Assembly (NCBI GenBank): GCA_018398765.1
Contig: JAHBMJ010001906.1
Span: 1-18,906, forward strand
Reading direction: 5' to 3'
Origin: Chromera velia
Lineage: Eukaryota; Sar; Chromeraceae
DNA length: 18,906 nt
Part shown: positions 8,126 through 17,137 of the stretch, one piece after another
Position numbering within the stretch: position 1 is the first letter of the stretch
Layout: each line of letters opens with the position of its first letter
Notes under the pieces: model-generated
The model's input: only the letters and a program-made list of their open reading frames with translations
Told to the model about the DNA's origin: nothing
Databases searched by the model: none
Program-made: the position numbers and the translations under genes

Positions 8126-8299
8126 TATGCGGTGGATTTGATGCCATCCACATTACAACACTTCTTCCAAAGTGACTCCAACATTCTCAATCATTTTACT
8201 GCTAAAGCAGACCACTACGAGTTCCTCATAACTCATCAGATTGCTCTAGGCTGTCGACTCACTCAAAAACCCTTCACAGACGTTACGCCCTTTAGCTAG
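8126..8299 (+). pseudogene. coding-like 3' remnant of an unknown protein
   Basis: One plus frame is open up to TAG at 8297-8299 and reads like real protein: YAVDLMPSTLQHFFQSDSN, then AKADHYEFLITHQIALGC, then TQKPFTDVTPFS. It abuts the right end of the foldback element, which may have been inserted into the gene or may merely sit beside a fragment. There is no recognisable start or upstream exon. It could be a transposase or host-gene C-terminus. Confidence 0.33.
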
Positions 8300-8344
8300 A
8301 TTCTACCTGGAGTATACCTAGAGTCAGATAGGTAGACCGCCACA

Positions 8345-8545
8345 CAAAGTTTTTGACATAAAAAAAATATGTTTCCAATTAGTTTCAATTGAAAAATTTC
8401 TAATTAGACCCGTATATGATTTTTAATTGAAAAATTAGATTTCCAATTGGAAATTCAAATTTCTAATTATATTTTTTAAAGGTTTAATGTTTATATAAAG
8501 CTAATTAGTGTTCAGATTTGAAATCTTTGAGTTACTTCCTTATCA
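8345..8545 (+). repeat. AT-rich dispersed repeat, copy 1
   Basis: This stretch contains many small AATTG/CAATT inverted motifs (TTTCAATTGAAAAATTTC, TTCCAATTGGAAATTC) and ends with TTTGAGTTACTTCC. It shares the order of motifs with 9380-9625, so both may be old copies of one AT-rich element. Confidence 0.3.
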
Positions 8546-8559
8546 CTATCGACTCCTTG

Positions 8560-9379
8560 AATTGAGGCTGCCGAAGTTTGAAATATGTCTTAAACTTTGT
8601 TGCAGAAGTTCGGAGTATGCTTAGAGATAAGGAGTGCAGAACTTCGGAGGATACTGCAGCCAAAGGCCGCAGAACGTTAACGCGCAAAACGCGCATGGCC
8701 CGAGCCGCCCGTGCGCAAGGGTTGGAGCCGCTACGGTCTGTCAGAGGTCCTTTGAAGCATCCATCGCTCTCACTGTCAGATTTTAGTACTTTTGCAAGCG
8801 TTTTTTCTCATCTTGTACAGGTCTTTCTTCAAATACACCCGAATGCACCTGCAGTATCACAATTTCTTCTTCCATTGTTACCGGCTATTGCTGATATTTC
8901 TTTTAGCGTTTCTTCTTCCTCTTTTTGTTCTTTCTCTGCAGTTTCATCATCTTCTCTTCTATATCTCGCATGCACTAGATCTCGCAGCGTCTTGTAGAGA
9001 GTGAGCAAAATACAGAAAGGGGAACAAGAAATAAATTAAAGTATTGCTAGACTCGGGGTTACTTGGGGTCTTTGTGCTGCATCGACGTGCCATGTTGTAC
9101 TGCTGCAAGAGAAGGCCCTTCAATTTTGAATATCATTCGCATTTTTGAGAATGAAGCCCTTGATGAGAGTGATGACGACATTTAAGTGGAAAAATGTATG
9201 TAAGACAATGTGTGGTTACACTGTAGTAATGAAGACTTAGTCTAGTAAAGATTGACCTAGCGCAGAACTTCGGAATAGACTTGAACTTTATAAGTGAAAT
9301 TTAAAGCACAGAACTTATAGGCTGAACTTGAATCTCCTAAAAAGTTTCAGTCGATAGTAACATATAGTGACAGGGGGGT
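8560..9379. other. mixed spacer without a supported gene
   Basis: A GC-rich patch (8640-8760) and a plus frame to 8997 are present, but that frame has no ATG at its start and is serine/leucine-rich. CAGAAGTTCGGA (8603) and CAGAACTTCGGA (8637, 9263) are short repeats of unknown meaning. Confidence 0.3.
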
Positions 9380-9625
9380 ATACTTTGAGTTTTAAAATGT
9401 TTATGCACAAAAATATAGCTTTGTATGCTAAGTTTTTCATATAGAAAAAAATGTTACCAAATTGTTCTAAATTGGGAATTTGGGATTTCAAAGTCCCAAT
9501 TGGGTATTCCAATTATCCCAATTACTCCTAAATATAATAGGGTTAATTATAATTCATATAAGGATAGTGTCATATGTTTTCTCTTTTTCTTGCTCCAATC
9601 ATTCCAACTTTTGGGTTACTTCCCA
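9380..9625 (+). repeat. AT-rich dispersed repeat, copy 2
   Basis: It has CCAATT/AATTGG pairs (GGATTTCAAAGTCCCAATTG, TTCCAATTATCCCAATTAC) and ends with CAACTTTTGGGTTACTTCC, paralleling 8345-8545. Divergence is high, so homology is tentative. Confidence 0.3.
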
Positions 9626-9711
9626 CAATTTTACACAAGTCTCAGTCTAAAATTAAAATTTATCTAATTTCACTGCTTAAGTTAAATAATAAATTGAAAT
9701 TTCACATAAAT

Positions 9712-10093
9712 ACTGAAAGGTTTGGCAGGTGGGGATAGGTGGGGGCTGAGCGGCCCCTCCAACTACAACCTTTATTTGCTGAATCTAGTCACATATACTC
9801 ACATAATACCACACATCTACTCATCATTGCAATATAATGCAGGTTGTTTCCTTACTTCCTACCGCACACACAGTCTTGTCAGTTCACGCAGCATCTCCTG
9901 CCGACTCTATCTTGCAGGTCATTGACTGTATTAATTCTACTTAACATATCGATTGTACAGGCCGTGTATAGCTATGTATGTATTATTTCTGCATGCATGC
10001 GACTTTATGTGAGGGCGGCGGATATCAAAAAAGGTGGCCACGCGGCCGACGCCCAGCCCGGCTGTGCCCCGTGGCGGCACCAACCTTTTCGCA
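9712..10093 (-). repeat. LTR of family A, left copy
   Basis: It runs from ACTGAAAGG to CCTTTTCGCA on the plus strand. It differs from the other copies by an extra 12 bases near 9731 that duplicate GGTGGGG, and by scattered transitions. It contains TGCATGCATGCGAC, shared by the copy at 10863 (TGCATGCATACGAC in the interrupted copy). Confidence 0.8.
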
Positions 10094-10103
10094 CCCCCCT
10101 TAT
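10094..10103 (-). other. candidate polypurine tract of element A
   Basis: The minus strand reads ATAAGGGGGG immediately before the TGCGAAAAGG start of the LTR, a good position and composition for a polypurine tract. Confidence 0.55.
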
Positions 10104-10452
10104 CCGATGCACTCAGTTCTCTCTTCTCCCCCGTTCTCTTTGCTTCTCTTTCTATCTCTCTCTGTCTCTTTCTCCATCTACAAGCTTTCTACGCAAGTCT
10201 GTCAAAGTTTTTTTGCTAGCCATGAGAGGTTTCAGTCGCCTGGGTACTTTATAACTGCAGGGCGGACCCCTTCGTGTCCCTTGTCTCTCCTCCATCTAGC
10301 CTGAAATCAAGGAGTCCCTGCATTCACTCCCTGCCCGCCTTGCTTTCTTCAGACCCACTTTGCTCCATCATCCCTGGCTTCATGAGTCCCTTCAATAGCT
10401 ATCCATGACTCCAATCTAATCGCCCGCCAGTTCCTGCCTTCGGCTAAGCCTT

Positions 10453-10713
10453 TCAACGATTGGCAAAATGCAGCCTCCTCGGGCTTAGTAGTAATAATTT
10501 ACACCCGCTGTTCTCCGTCTCCTTGGCATCGTGTGCTCTCCTCCAAGTTCTGAGCACGCAGAACTGGTCGACTCTGTATCCCAGTGTGGTGCCATCCGTT
10601 TTCTCTTCTCCCAGGGCTTCCAGTTCTTGTAAGGTCTCAATCTTGCTTCTCTTTGGCTCCTTGCTTCTCTGCATGCCCACTTTGCCTTCTCCAGTCTCTT
10701 CCGTGGAACGCAT
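10453..10713 (-). CDS. ORF inside element A, possibly captured host sequence
   Basis: An 86-codon minus-strand ORF starts with ATG at 10713 and reads SKEPKRSKIETLQELEALGE followed by TLGYRVDQFCVLRTWRRAHD. It is charged and helical in the first half. No gag or other retroelement domain is recognised. The complementary strand is also open in parts, so coding status is uncertain. It is on the element's own strand. Confidence 0.25.
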   Translation of the reverse strand: MRSTEETGEGKVGMQRSKEPKRSKIETLQELEALGEEKTDGTTLGYRVDQFCVLRTWRRAHDAKETENSGCKLLLLSPRRLHFANR

Positions 10714-10843
10714 GCATGCAATTCACTCAATTTGAGATCACGAAGGTAAAAAGCAACCAGAAGCCAAACTCTCTGCTCCCTCTTGCTACAGTGGCTCAAG
10801 CAATCACAGACTGTTTGACAACTGAAGGAACGGACGAGCCCAA

Positions 10844-10863
10844 CGCCGCGAGTTACTGTACCA
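10844..10863 (-). other. candidate primer-binding site of element A
   Basis: The minus strand reads TGGTACAGTAACTCGCGGCG starting at the last base of the LTR. TGG is the expected start for pairing with a tRNA CCA end. The tRNA species is not identifiable here. Confidence 0.5.
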
Positions 10864-11234
10864 CTGAAAGGTTTGGCAGGTGGGGGGTGAGCGGCCCCTC
10901 CAACCACAACCTTCATTCGCTGAGTCTAGTCACATATACTCACACAATACCACACATCTACTCATCATTGCAATATAATGCAGGTTCTTTCCTTACTTCC
11001 TACCGCACACACAGTCTTGTCAGTTCACGCAGCATCTCCTACCGACTCTATCTTGCAGGTCATTGACTGTATTGATTCTACTTAACATATCGATTTTACA
11101 GGCCGTGTATAGCCATGTATGTATTATTTCTGCATGCATGCGACTTTATGTGAGGGCGGCGGATGTCCAGAAAGGTGGCCACGCGGCCGACGCCCAGCCC
11201 GGCCACGCCCTGTGGCGGCGCCAACCCTTTCACA
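10863..11234 (-). repeat. LTR of family A, right copy
   Basis: It runs from ACTGAAAGGTTTGGC to CCAACCCTTTCACA on the plus strand and is followed by TAAAT. Read on the element's strand the LTR begins TG and ends CAGT, so its terminus is not the usual CA. The ACTGAAAGG end is identical in all three copies. Confidence 0.8.
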
Positions 11235-11239
11235 TAAAT

Positions 11240-11667
11240 ATATGTAAATTCACTTAAATTTCTTTATAAATTCACTTATTTTTGTGGGGTACGTTACCGT
11301 ATGTATAGACTAATACTGATAATTTTAAATTAGTGATAAACAACGATTATCCTAGCTTGTAGTATTACAGTGTACGTTGTATTTAGTGTTACATAGTGTT
11401 ACGTCTAGTGTTACACAAGAGTTGTTAAAGCCGTCTCCAGAGCCGTCCTCTAGAATACTCCGGACCTTATAGGACAAATGAACCCGGAAGTTCCGGAATA
11501 TACATCCTATCCTACCTTCAAGTCAGGCCTAAACAGGCACGGTGTTAATTTTTTTAGTGATTTCTAGGTTAATTATGTAATTAAAACAGCAATTTGTAGC
11601 ACAAAATGTTATATACTGGTACACAGTGGTTCATGTAGTGACGTCGTAATCTCTGCTTTGGTCCAAT
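11240..11667. other. AT-rich intergenic stretch, no gene seen
   Basis: It contains three TAGTGTTAC motifs near 11382-11415 and an AT-rich remainder. The A element appears to have inserted into this AT-rich DNA. Confidence 0.35.
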
Positions 11668-11728
11668 TATACCCTGCAAGATACCAGGAATATGAAGGAT
11701 TTTGGGGTAGGAATATGAAGCAATATGC

Positions 11729-12049
11729 TAAGGGTAATTTAAAAAAAAAAAAAAATGGTCATTTTCACTTTTTTGTTTACTATTTTTTTTTCTGATGTCA
11801 AAGTAAAAAATATATTGTTTAAGTGTTGCTGATATGTGTTACACGAATTAACAAGTGTTGTTTAAGTATTATTATACTATTATTTCTTTATTATAATAAT
11901 AAATGAATGTTGTTAGACTGTTATACAACTGTTGCTTTTTTGTTGCAGGGTGTTGCATATGGTTGTTATATCTTGATGGAGGTCATCATCGAAAAGCAAA
12001 AAAAAAAAAAGTTCTGAAAACCTTTTTTTTTTTTTGAAAATTACCCCTA
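11729..12049. mobile_element. 321-bp MITE nested in the left arm
   Basis: Its ends are inverted (TAAGGGTAATTT at left, AAATTACCCCTA at right) and extend into A/T tracts. It is flanked by a perfect 10-bp direct repeat AGCAATATGC (11719-11728, 12050-12059). The interior is AT-rich with repeated TGTTG/GTGTTAC words and no ORF. A 10-bp duplication is in the range seen for Mutator-like elements, but the ends alone do not prove the superfamily. Confidence 0.75.
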
Positions 12050-12059
12050 AGCAATATGC

Positions 12060-12405
12060 AGGAATATGGGGTAGGAATATGAAGGAATATGTCTAGGAAT
12101 ATGTAGGATTATGCAGGAATATAAGGCAAGAGTCTACAGGTCAAAATTGATAAGAATTTAAAAATTAAATTCCTGTGAACTAAATTTCCTATAGCAGCAG
12201 GAATTTGATAAAAAACATAGGTAGGAATATGAAGGAATACACAGGAATATAAAGGAATTTGAGGTAGGAATATGAAGGAATATGTAGGAATATGAGGTAG
12301 GAATATGAAAGAAAATATTAATTTCCTGGTACCAGGAATTTTGATTCAAATTCCTACCGATTTTCACCTGTAGATTCCTACTTCATATTCCTGCATAATC
12401 CTACA
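12060..12405 (+). repeat. degenerate GGAATATG tandem array, left arm
   Basis: It is built of words such as GGAATATGAAGGAATATG and GAGGTAGGAATATG. The array reverses orientation near 12330 (CCTACTTCATATTCC), so it can fold on itself. Around 12325-12345 there is a CCTGGTACCAGG palindrome. Confidence 0.7.
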
Positions 12406-12654
12406 CAACGCGGCGGCGGGTCATACAGATGTGCATGGACCAATTAGAACCCGCCGCCAGACCTTAACCGGCTCAAAAATTTCGAGGGGAAAAGGAACAG
12501 CCCTCTGTTCCCTTTTCCCTCCTGGACTCAAAGCAACGACCCTAGGAGATGTCAGTTTGCCTCTCTAGACTCTCTCTAAGTGCTTGGTGTAGAAAAAACG
12601 ACTCCCAGACTCACAAGGAGTCCAAAGAACGGACATCTGAGGTCTGACATCTGA

Positions 12655-12768
12655 AGAGGCCTAGACAGGGAAGAGGCTAAAGTGGCCTTCCTGGACTCAG
12701 AAGTTCAGAAAGGGCTGTGGTACATCAATGATGATAAAATGCATACCAACATGCTCCATCTGGTCCAG
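12655..12768 (+). pseudogene. captured exon-like segment A in transposon loop
   Basis: An open frame of 38 codons runs after a TGA (12652-12654) to a near-perfect donor (GGTCCAG/GTAAGTT). It reads LDREEAKVAFLDSEVQ then WYINDDKMHTNMLHLVQ, with protein-like composition. It looks like part of a host gene taken up by the inverted-repeat element. No family is recognised. The upstream border is not clear. Confidence 0.4.
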
Positions 12769-12844
12769 GTAAGTTAGTTCCAACAGGGGATAAGGAATGG
12801 CTGATGTACTGTGGACTTCAACTGACAAGTCTGCTCATGAACAG

Positions 12845-12904
12845 AAAGATACACTCCAGATGGCACCCTATGTCAAATTGCCGGAAGGGTTTTTTCCTTC
12901 TTGA
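12845..12904 (+). pseudogene. captured exon-like segment B in transposon loop
   Basis: After a 76-nt putative intron ending CTCATGAACAG, the frame continues in phase 0 with KDTLQMAPYVKLPEGFFPS and a TGA at 12902-12904. The phase match and protein-like content support the pair 12655-12768 + 12845-12904. It may be a real C-terminus or read into an unspliced remnant. Confidence 0.38.
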
Positions 12905-13560
12905 GCACTTCAAACCTACAGCCATCGCATAAAGGTACTGCCCAACACTCATATGCTCCTGTCTGGAGGGAAAGAGCAGGACAGAACCACTTACCGGGGG
13001 AGCTGGAGGTCGATTAATATCCCTGAGACGCCAATTCTCCACAACAGGAAGACAAAACAATCTCGCCTTCCCATAACCAGCAGACTCACCAGGAACCTAT
13101 CCCGCTGGCCTGGGAGGATGGCAACAGACACAGGGCATTGGGCACAATTGCTGGGGATCGATTCTGCGGCCTCCTGGTAGAACGAAGGAATGTTGCTTTG
13201 GAGGCCTGGGAGGTACTTTCCTGACTGGTCCAGACTGGAGCTGCCAGACACGCCAAAGCAGATCAACTGCACTACAAGACTTCACCCTGACACAGAGGCA
13301 AGCTGTCTAGTACTAGGGGAGCGGAATTGTGCCAGTTTGACTATCGGTACTGCTCTACACAACAAGGTAGACAGGAAGGGACGAGAGGACGAAATGACCC
13401 TTCTCTGTGTATTAGTGTGCTTTTTGAGCATTCTGAGCACAATTTTTTTTTTCAAGATTTTAAGAGTGGCCCCGGAAAGTTTTGGCCCAAATTCTTGCAC
13501 CAATGCACTCAGCGGCCTCTAGGGACCAATTTGGTGCCTTTCTGGGCCCTGGGCGCCGCC
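12905..13560. other. rest of the transposon loop, possible further gene fragments
   Basis: A plus frame at 12953-13180 (RTTYRGSWRSINIPETPILH) and a minus frame at 12991-13272 are open over the same stretch. Acceptor- and donor-like sites exist, but no consistent model emerges. Composition resembles host genic DNA more than the surrounding AT-rich arms. Confidence 0.25.
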
Positions 13561-13642
13561 GGAATCGCGCGGACCGGCTTAACCGGCTCAAAAATTTCAG
13601 ACCCTTCTAATTGGTCCATGCACATCTGTATAACCACCTTCC

Positions 13643-13733
13643 GCATTGCGTACTGTATTCCTACATATTTCTTCGTATTCCTACCTCATATTCTTACATA
13701 TTCCTACCTCAAATTCCTTCATATTCCTGGCAA
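13643..13733 (-). repeat. degenerate GGAATATG array, right arm
   Basis: The complement of the left-arm words appears (TATTCCTACCTCATATTC, CAAATTCCTTCATATTCC), and it forms the right inverted arm of the 2.1-kb element. Confidence 0.65.
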
Positions 13734-13749
13734 CTTGCAGGGTATAAGT

Positions 13750-14930
13750 TAAAAAAAAAAACTGATGCATGGTTTAATTCAATTTCATAATATCTGCGGC
13801 ATTCTCTGCCTTATACATGTTATGACCTGCCGTCGGCTGCCGAACGCTGGACCGTCACCCTGGACGCGTAGCATCATAGTAGCATGGGCCAATGGCGATG
13901 GCGTATATGATGATAATGATGATGGCTTTTGATATTTTTTTTTTCTATGTCCAGCGCTTAGGTTCTTCCCAATCTCCACCTGATCGAGGGATTATGGACT
14001 GCATTGAAGCTTCCACTGCTCTGGCCGGCACATGGCCATGCATATACACACATGCATGCATACCTATAGATGCATACAAGCAGGAGATTCCTCCCCTTCG
14101 GAACTCCTTGCGTCGCCAGCGTTCCTCTTCATCCCCCTTCTCTATGTCCTCACTGAATCACCTCGTAATTTTTCCTTTTGAACAATTATGGGCTAGATTA
14201 CGGGACGGGGCCACTTCCTCATCCATCCACACGCACGGAACCCCCCCCTTTCCTGTCCGATGGAGCAAAGACAAACAGTAAACAAAACACCTACCTCTGT
14301 TCAGCAGACAGTCGAATTTTCATGCTTTCCAATGCCTCCATTACATTTAATGCTAGTTAATGCCACCGCCCACCCACACAGTCTCCCTCTTTCTCTTCGG
14401 CACCTTCACTGTCAAGGCACTCATCCACTGTCTAGCAGAACTATGCTAAAGAGCCTGACACACACGAACAGTGAGATGAATTCATCTCGATGACTCGCAT
14501 GATCATCTTTTTCTGTCCCCTCCAATTTGTCTCCCCTACCATGTACATGCATCAACCAATCGTACATCTAGATACAAACAGTCAGTCACGCAGTCGCCAA
14601 CGTATGTCCCCACTCCCACGTAACGAATGCAGGCAAGGCAAGGAATGCAAAAAGAAAGAAAGGCGCTTGCTTTCCTCCAGGGGAGGAATAGACGAGACAA
14701 GAGGAGCGGGAGAATGAAAGAGAGGGAGGAGTGAACGAGGGAGGGGAAAAGGAATCGCGAGGACCCACGTTCTGTAGGTTCACAGAAAGATACGCACACA
14801 GAGAGGGAGGTGGGGTGGGAGAGGGGGGGGGAATTCAGAGAGAAAGATCAAGCAAGGTGCAGAAAGGGGGGGGAAACAATGCATCCATGTAACGTGGAGG
14901 ACATACAGATCAATCAATCAAAAGAAATCC
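13750..14930. other. no supported gene
   Basis: The stretch contains TGCATGC at 14053, purine-rich patches (14640-14870) with G runs at 14822-14831 and 14865-14873, and scattered short open frames on both strands. None has convincing borders or content. Confidence 0.35.
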
Positions 14931-14939
14931 ATGCCGATC

Positions 14940-15002
14940 CCCCCCCACTCATCCATCCATTCACTCATTCATTCATTTTTTCGTTTGTTCATTCATTCAT
15001 GC
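14940..15002 (+). repeat. CATC/CATT microsatellite
   Basis: After an eight-base C run, CATC then CATT units repeat with slight variation (CATCCATCCATTCACTCATT), interrupted by TTTTTTCGTTTG. Confidence 0.7.
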
Positions 15003-15165
15003 AGTCGTGCACAAAAATGCACCCACAGTCACAAGAACAGACAGACTCCGGTCTGTGGGTATCTCTCTTTTCCCGCCCCTGCGTGTGTGTGTCTCTCTCC
15101 CAAAGAAGAGGGACAGGCAAAAAGAAAAAAGGCACGCAGGAGGCCGAATCGAGGGGGACGAACAC

Positions 15166-15603
15166 ATGCTTGGAGAAGAGCTCAAAACTTTAAATCATCA
15201 GGTTGACTGCATACATACATACTCACATCAGTCTGCAGACCAGCAACTTGCTTCCCTCTATCCCTTGCAGAATAGGCGCAAGGGGAGGGGGTCAGAAACA
15301 AACCCGGCAGAAAACGAAAAGCCGGCTCCATACATGGTCTCCATGCCCTGCACACGCACTTCCCTTCCGTCGACTGAAGCAAAGCAAAGAAAGCCCTTTT
15401 CATTTTCAGACCTGGCAAAGAGAGAAAACAAAGGTAAACACAGGCAGGCGCTTGTCCGAATCTGACGGCTTCACCAAACCTCTTCAGAGGTCATCAAAGA
15501 GGCGGTCTGCCTTCCTATGTGTCCTCTGGTCAGACAGACACCTCTTTCTTTCTTTTTTTTCGGTTGCATGGGATTCAATAATGTAGAATGCCAGGCAGAG
15601 TAG
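15166..15603 (+). CDS. tentative small three-exon gene
   Basis: Model: exon 15166-15201 (ATG; MLGEELKTLNHQ, donor CAG/GTTGAC), exon 15271-15433 (acceptor CCCTCTATCCCTTGCAG, donor ACAAAG/GTAAAC), and exon 15488-15603 (acceptor CCTCTTCAG, TAG at 15601). Phases agree at both junctions and introns are 69 and 54 nt. The middle exon reads NRRKGRGSETNPAENEKPAP and ends FSFSDLAKRENK; the last begins EVIKEAVCLPMCPLVRQ and passes through a short FFFF tract. No family is recognised. The 69-nt intron is in-frame and stop-free, so the exon could be continuous and start further upstream. The middle-exon borders are the best part. Confidence 0.3.
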
Positions 15604-16300
15604 AGACAGCCCCCCGTCTTTTTTTCTTTTACCTGAAGGGGTTTCTCCCATTTTATTCTTCTTCTCTTTCGTTCGCTTCATCTAGGAAGGAATCAATCCA
15701 ACGTCCCGGAGTACTCAAGACATCCCTCCTCCCCCCCCCGGCCCCTGATCAGACAGGCCATTTCTTTGGTTAGTAGTCGATTCAATTTTTTCTTCCTCGG
15801 TCGTCGACTCCATCAGCCAAACAGCAGACAGATCAAGAGAGGAGTAAAGAAGGTGGGGGGGTCTTCCACGTGTATCGACTGACATGATGTGATCGGGCAA
15901 TTACAAGGAAAGAATGAATTTCCATCCATTTTTCATTTGCAACTCTCCCGGCATCCCTCCATCTGTGCAACCAACCAAATCTCCCCCCCTTGCATCCAGC
16001 GCATCGACCGACCAACTTGAATTTACATACGCGAACACGCATGAGAGGACGGTAGAAAGAAAAGAAAGAAGATAGGAAGGAAAGAAAGACAGAAAGACAA
16101 AGAGCAAGATACAGAGAGATAAAATGCTCTCTTTTGCTGACTCGATGACTTGGGGAAGCAACCTTGTCACTTGCTGGTCTGACCAACGCCCATACGCACA
16201 GTCAGTCAGGCGAGAAGGAGACTTTGACTGAAGTTCTTTTGCGTATATTTGAAACGGAACGAAGAATCAGTCGGGTTCTGTTTTCAGTCACAGTCACCCT
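15604..16300. other. no supported gene; homopolymer and microsatellite-rich
   Basis: It includes a C tract at 15729-15738 (followed by GG), a purine tract at 16050-16120 (GAAAG and AGAAAGA units) and short open frames on the minus strand that are low in complexity. Confidence 0.35.
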
Positions 16301-16978
16301 CTTGCATGCGCACATTTTTGGATGAATTTCGCCACGTATTTGCAGTGACGGCATGAATTTTGTGAAAAGACTTTCATGTCTTCTTTCCACCTTTTGAGTG
16401 AATTGTTGAATCACAAGTGTGGTTGACCGATCAAGACGTGCCGCCTGCGATCAAGCTCGCACACAGCCGCTCCCAATCGCCAGTCGTCTTCCTGTCTCCC
16501 TGTCCATGCATCCATCTTCTGTGGGTCCATCCAGCCACCCACATGCATGCATGAATGCATCATCATCTTCCTTTCTGACTGCATGCCTCCCTTCGGCTTC
16601 CAATCGCTCGAGCGAACGAGCAGACCCCTCTCTTTCTTTCTTTCTTGTTGATCTTTTCGAAAACGTGCTCCGTCTCCCCATCACAGAAGCATAGGAACAA
16701 GCAAAACAGTCAAAGGCACTCATGACATGCAGTTGTGCAATCACAAGGCCGGTAAGGAAGGCGCTGCAAAGGAGTCACGGCTGCAGCCCCCCCGCCCCCG
16801 ACGCTCTGCGCCTGAGAGAGAAATCCAAATTGATCGGGTCAAAAGGAAGGCGTATTCTAAGGTGACAGACTGACTTGGTGATGCGGAATCCAATTCGGTC
16901 ATTGTTTGTCGACAAGAGAAGAGGGAAGGCGCGGGCAGAGTGAGAAGGGAAGGAAAGAGACGTCCTGCACCCGTCACT

Positions 16979-17000
16979 TGAGTGAGTGAGTGAGCGAGTA
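16979..17000 (+). repeat. GAGT microsatellite
   Basis: A short run of GAGT units (TTGAGTGAGTGAGTGAGCGAG). Confidence 0.6.
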
Positions 17001-17137
17001 GGGGCAAGAGAAGAAAGAGCAGTTGCACAGCACCGAAAATTCACGTGCTGGGAGGGAGGAGAGAGACAATACCGATATGCATGCCCCTCACGCCATCCAA
17101 CAACACAGGCGGAGACAGAAGAGCAGACGGATGCAGA

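Larger units (their letters stand above)
9712..11234 (-). mobile_element. two-LTR element of family A (TRIM-like)
   Basis: Two direct LTRs (9712-10093, 10863-11234; roughly 94% identical by eye) enclose 769 bp with no retrotransposon protein. The flanks are a perfect 5-bp duplication, TAAAT (9707-9711 and 11235-11239). On the minus strand a G-rich tract (ATAAGGGGGG) lies directly before one LTR and TGGTACAGTAACTC directly after the other, as expected for polypurine tract and primer-binding site. It matches small non-autonomous LTR elements (TRIM/SMART class) that depend on another element's enzymes. The same family occurs as a solo LTR at 1792-7228. Confidence 0.82.
12426..13628. mobile_element. 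inner segment with perfect 24-bp terminal inverted repeats
   Basis: CAGATGTGCATGGACCAATT plus AGAA at 12426-12449 is perfectly inverted at 13605-13628, flanked by TA on both sides. It is either a second TA-target element inserted in the first or the inner end of the same foldback arms. Just inside, a 20-bp direct repeat TTAACCGGCTCAAAAATTTC occurs at 12464-12483 and 13579-13598. The loop between has host-like base composition and exon-like segments. Confidence 0.65.
11670..13744. mobile_element. GAATATG-type inverted-repeat element, TA target
   Basis: The ends are inverted copies: 11670 starts TACCCTGCAAG then CCAGGAATATGAAGGA, and 13744 ends with their complement (TTCCTGGCAACTTGCAGGGTA). 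TA flanks both ends (11668-11669, 13745-13746), compatible with Tc1/mariner-like insertion. The terminal match is about 48 bp with a few mismatches. The arms consist largely of degenerate GGAATATGAAGG / GAGGTAGGAATATG units. No DDE transposase is seen. It carries a nested MITE (11729-12049) and a central 1.2-kb segment with its own perfect inverted repeat. Confidence 0.7.

Noticed and set aside
8578-8997. 139-codon plus-strand ORF
   Set aside because: It begins at a TTG rather than an ATG, changes composition sharply midway and ends in a serine/leucine-rich tract. There is no splice support.
9705-11240. Family A as a hAT or CACTA DNA transposon (8-bp CATAAATA flanks, CACTG-like start)
   Set aside because: The 8-bp reading fits only one locus. 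Defining the end as CACA gives perfect 5-bp duplications at both loci, and the two-LTR plus solo-LTR forms with primer-binding and polypurine-like sites fit a retroelement better.
12060-13735. GAATATG arrays as centromeric or telomeric satellite
   Set aside because: The units are degenerate, occur in inverted orientation and are bounded by defined inverted ends with TA, so an element fits better than a satellite array.
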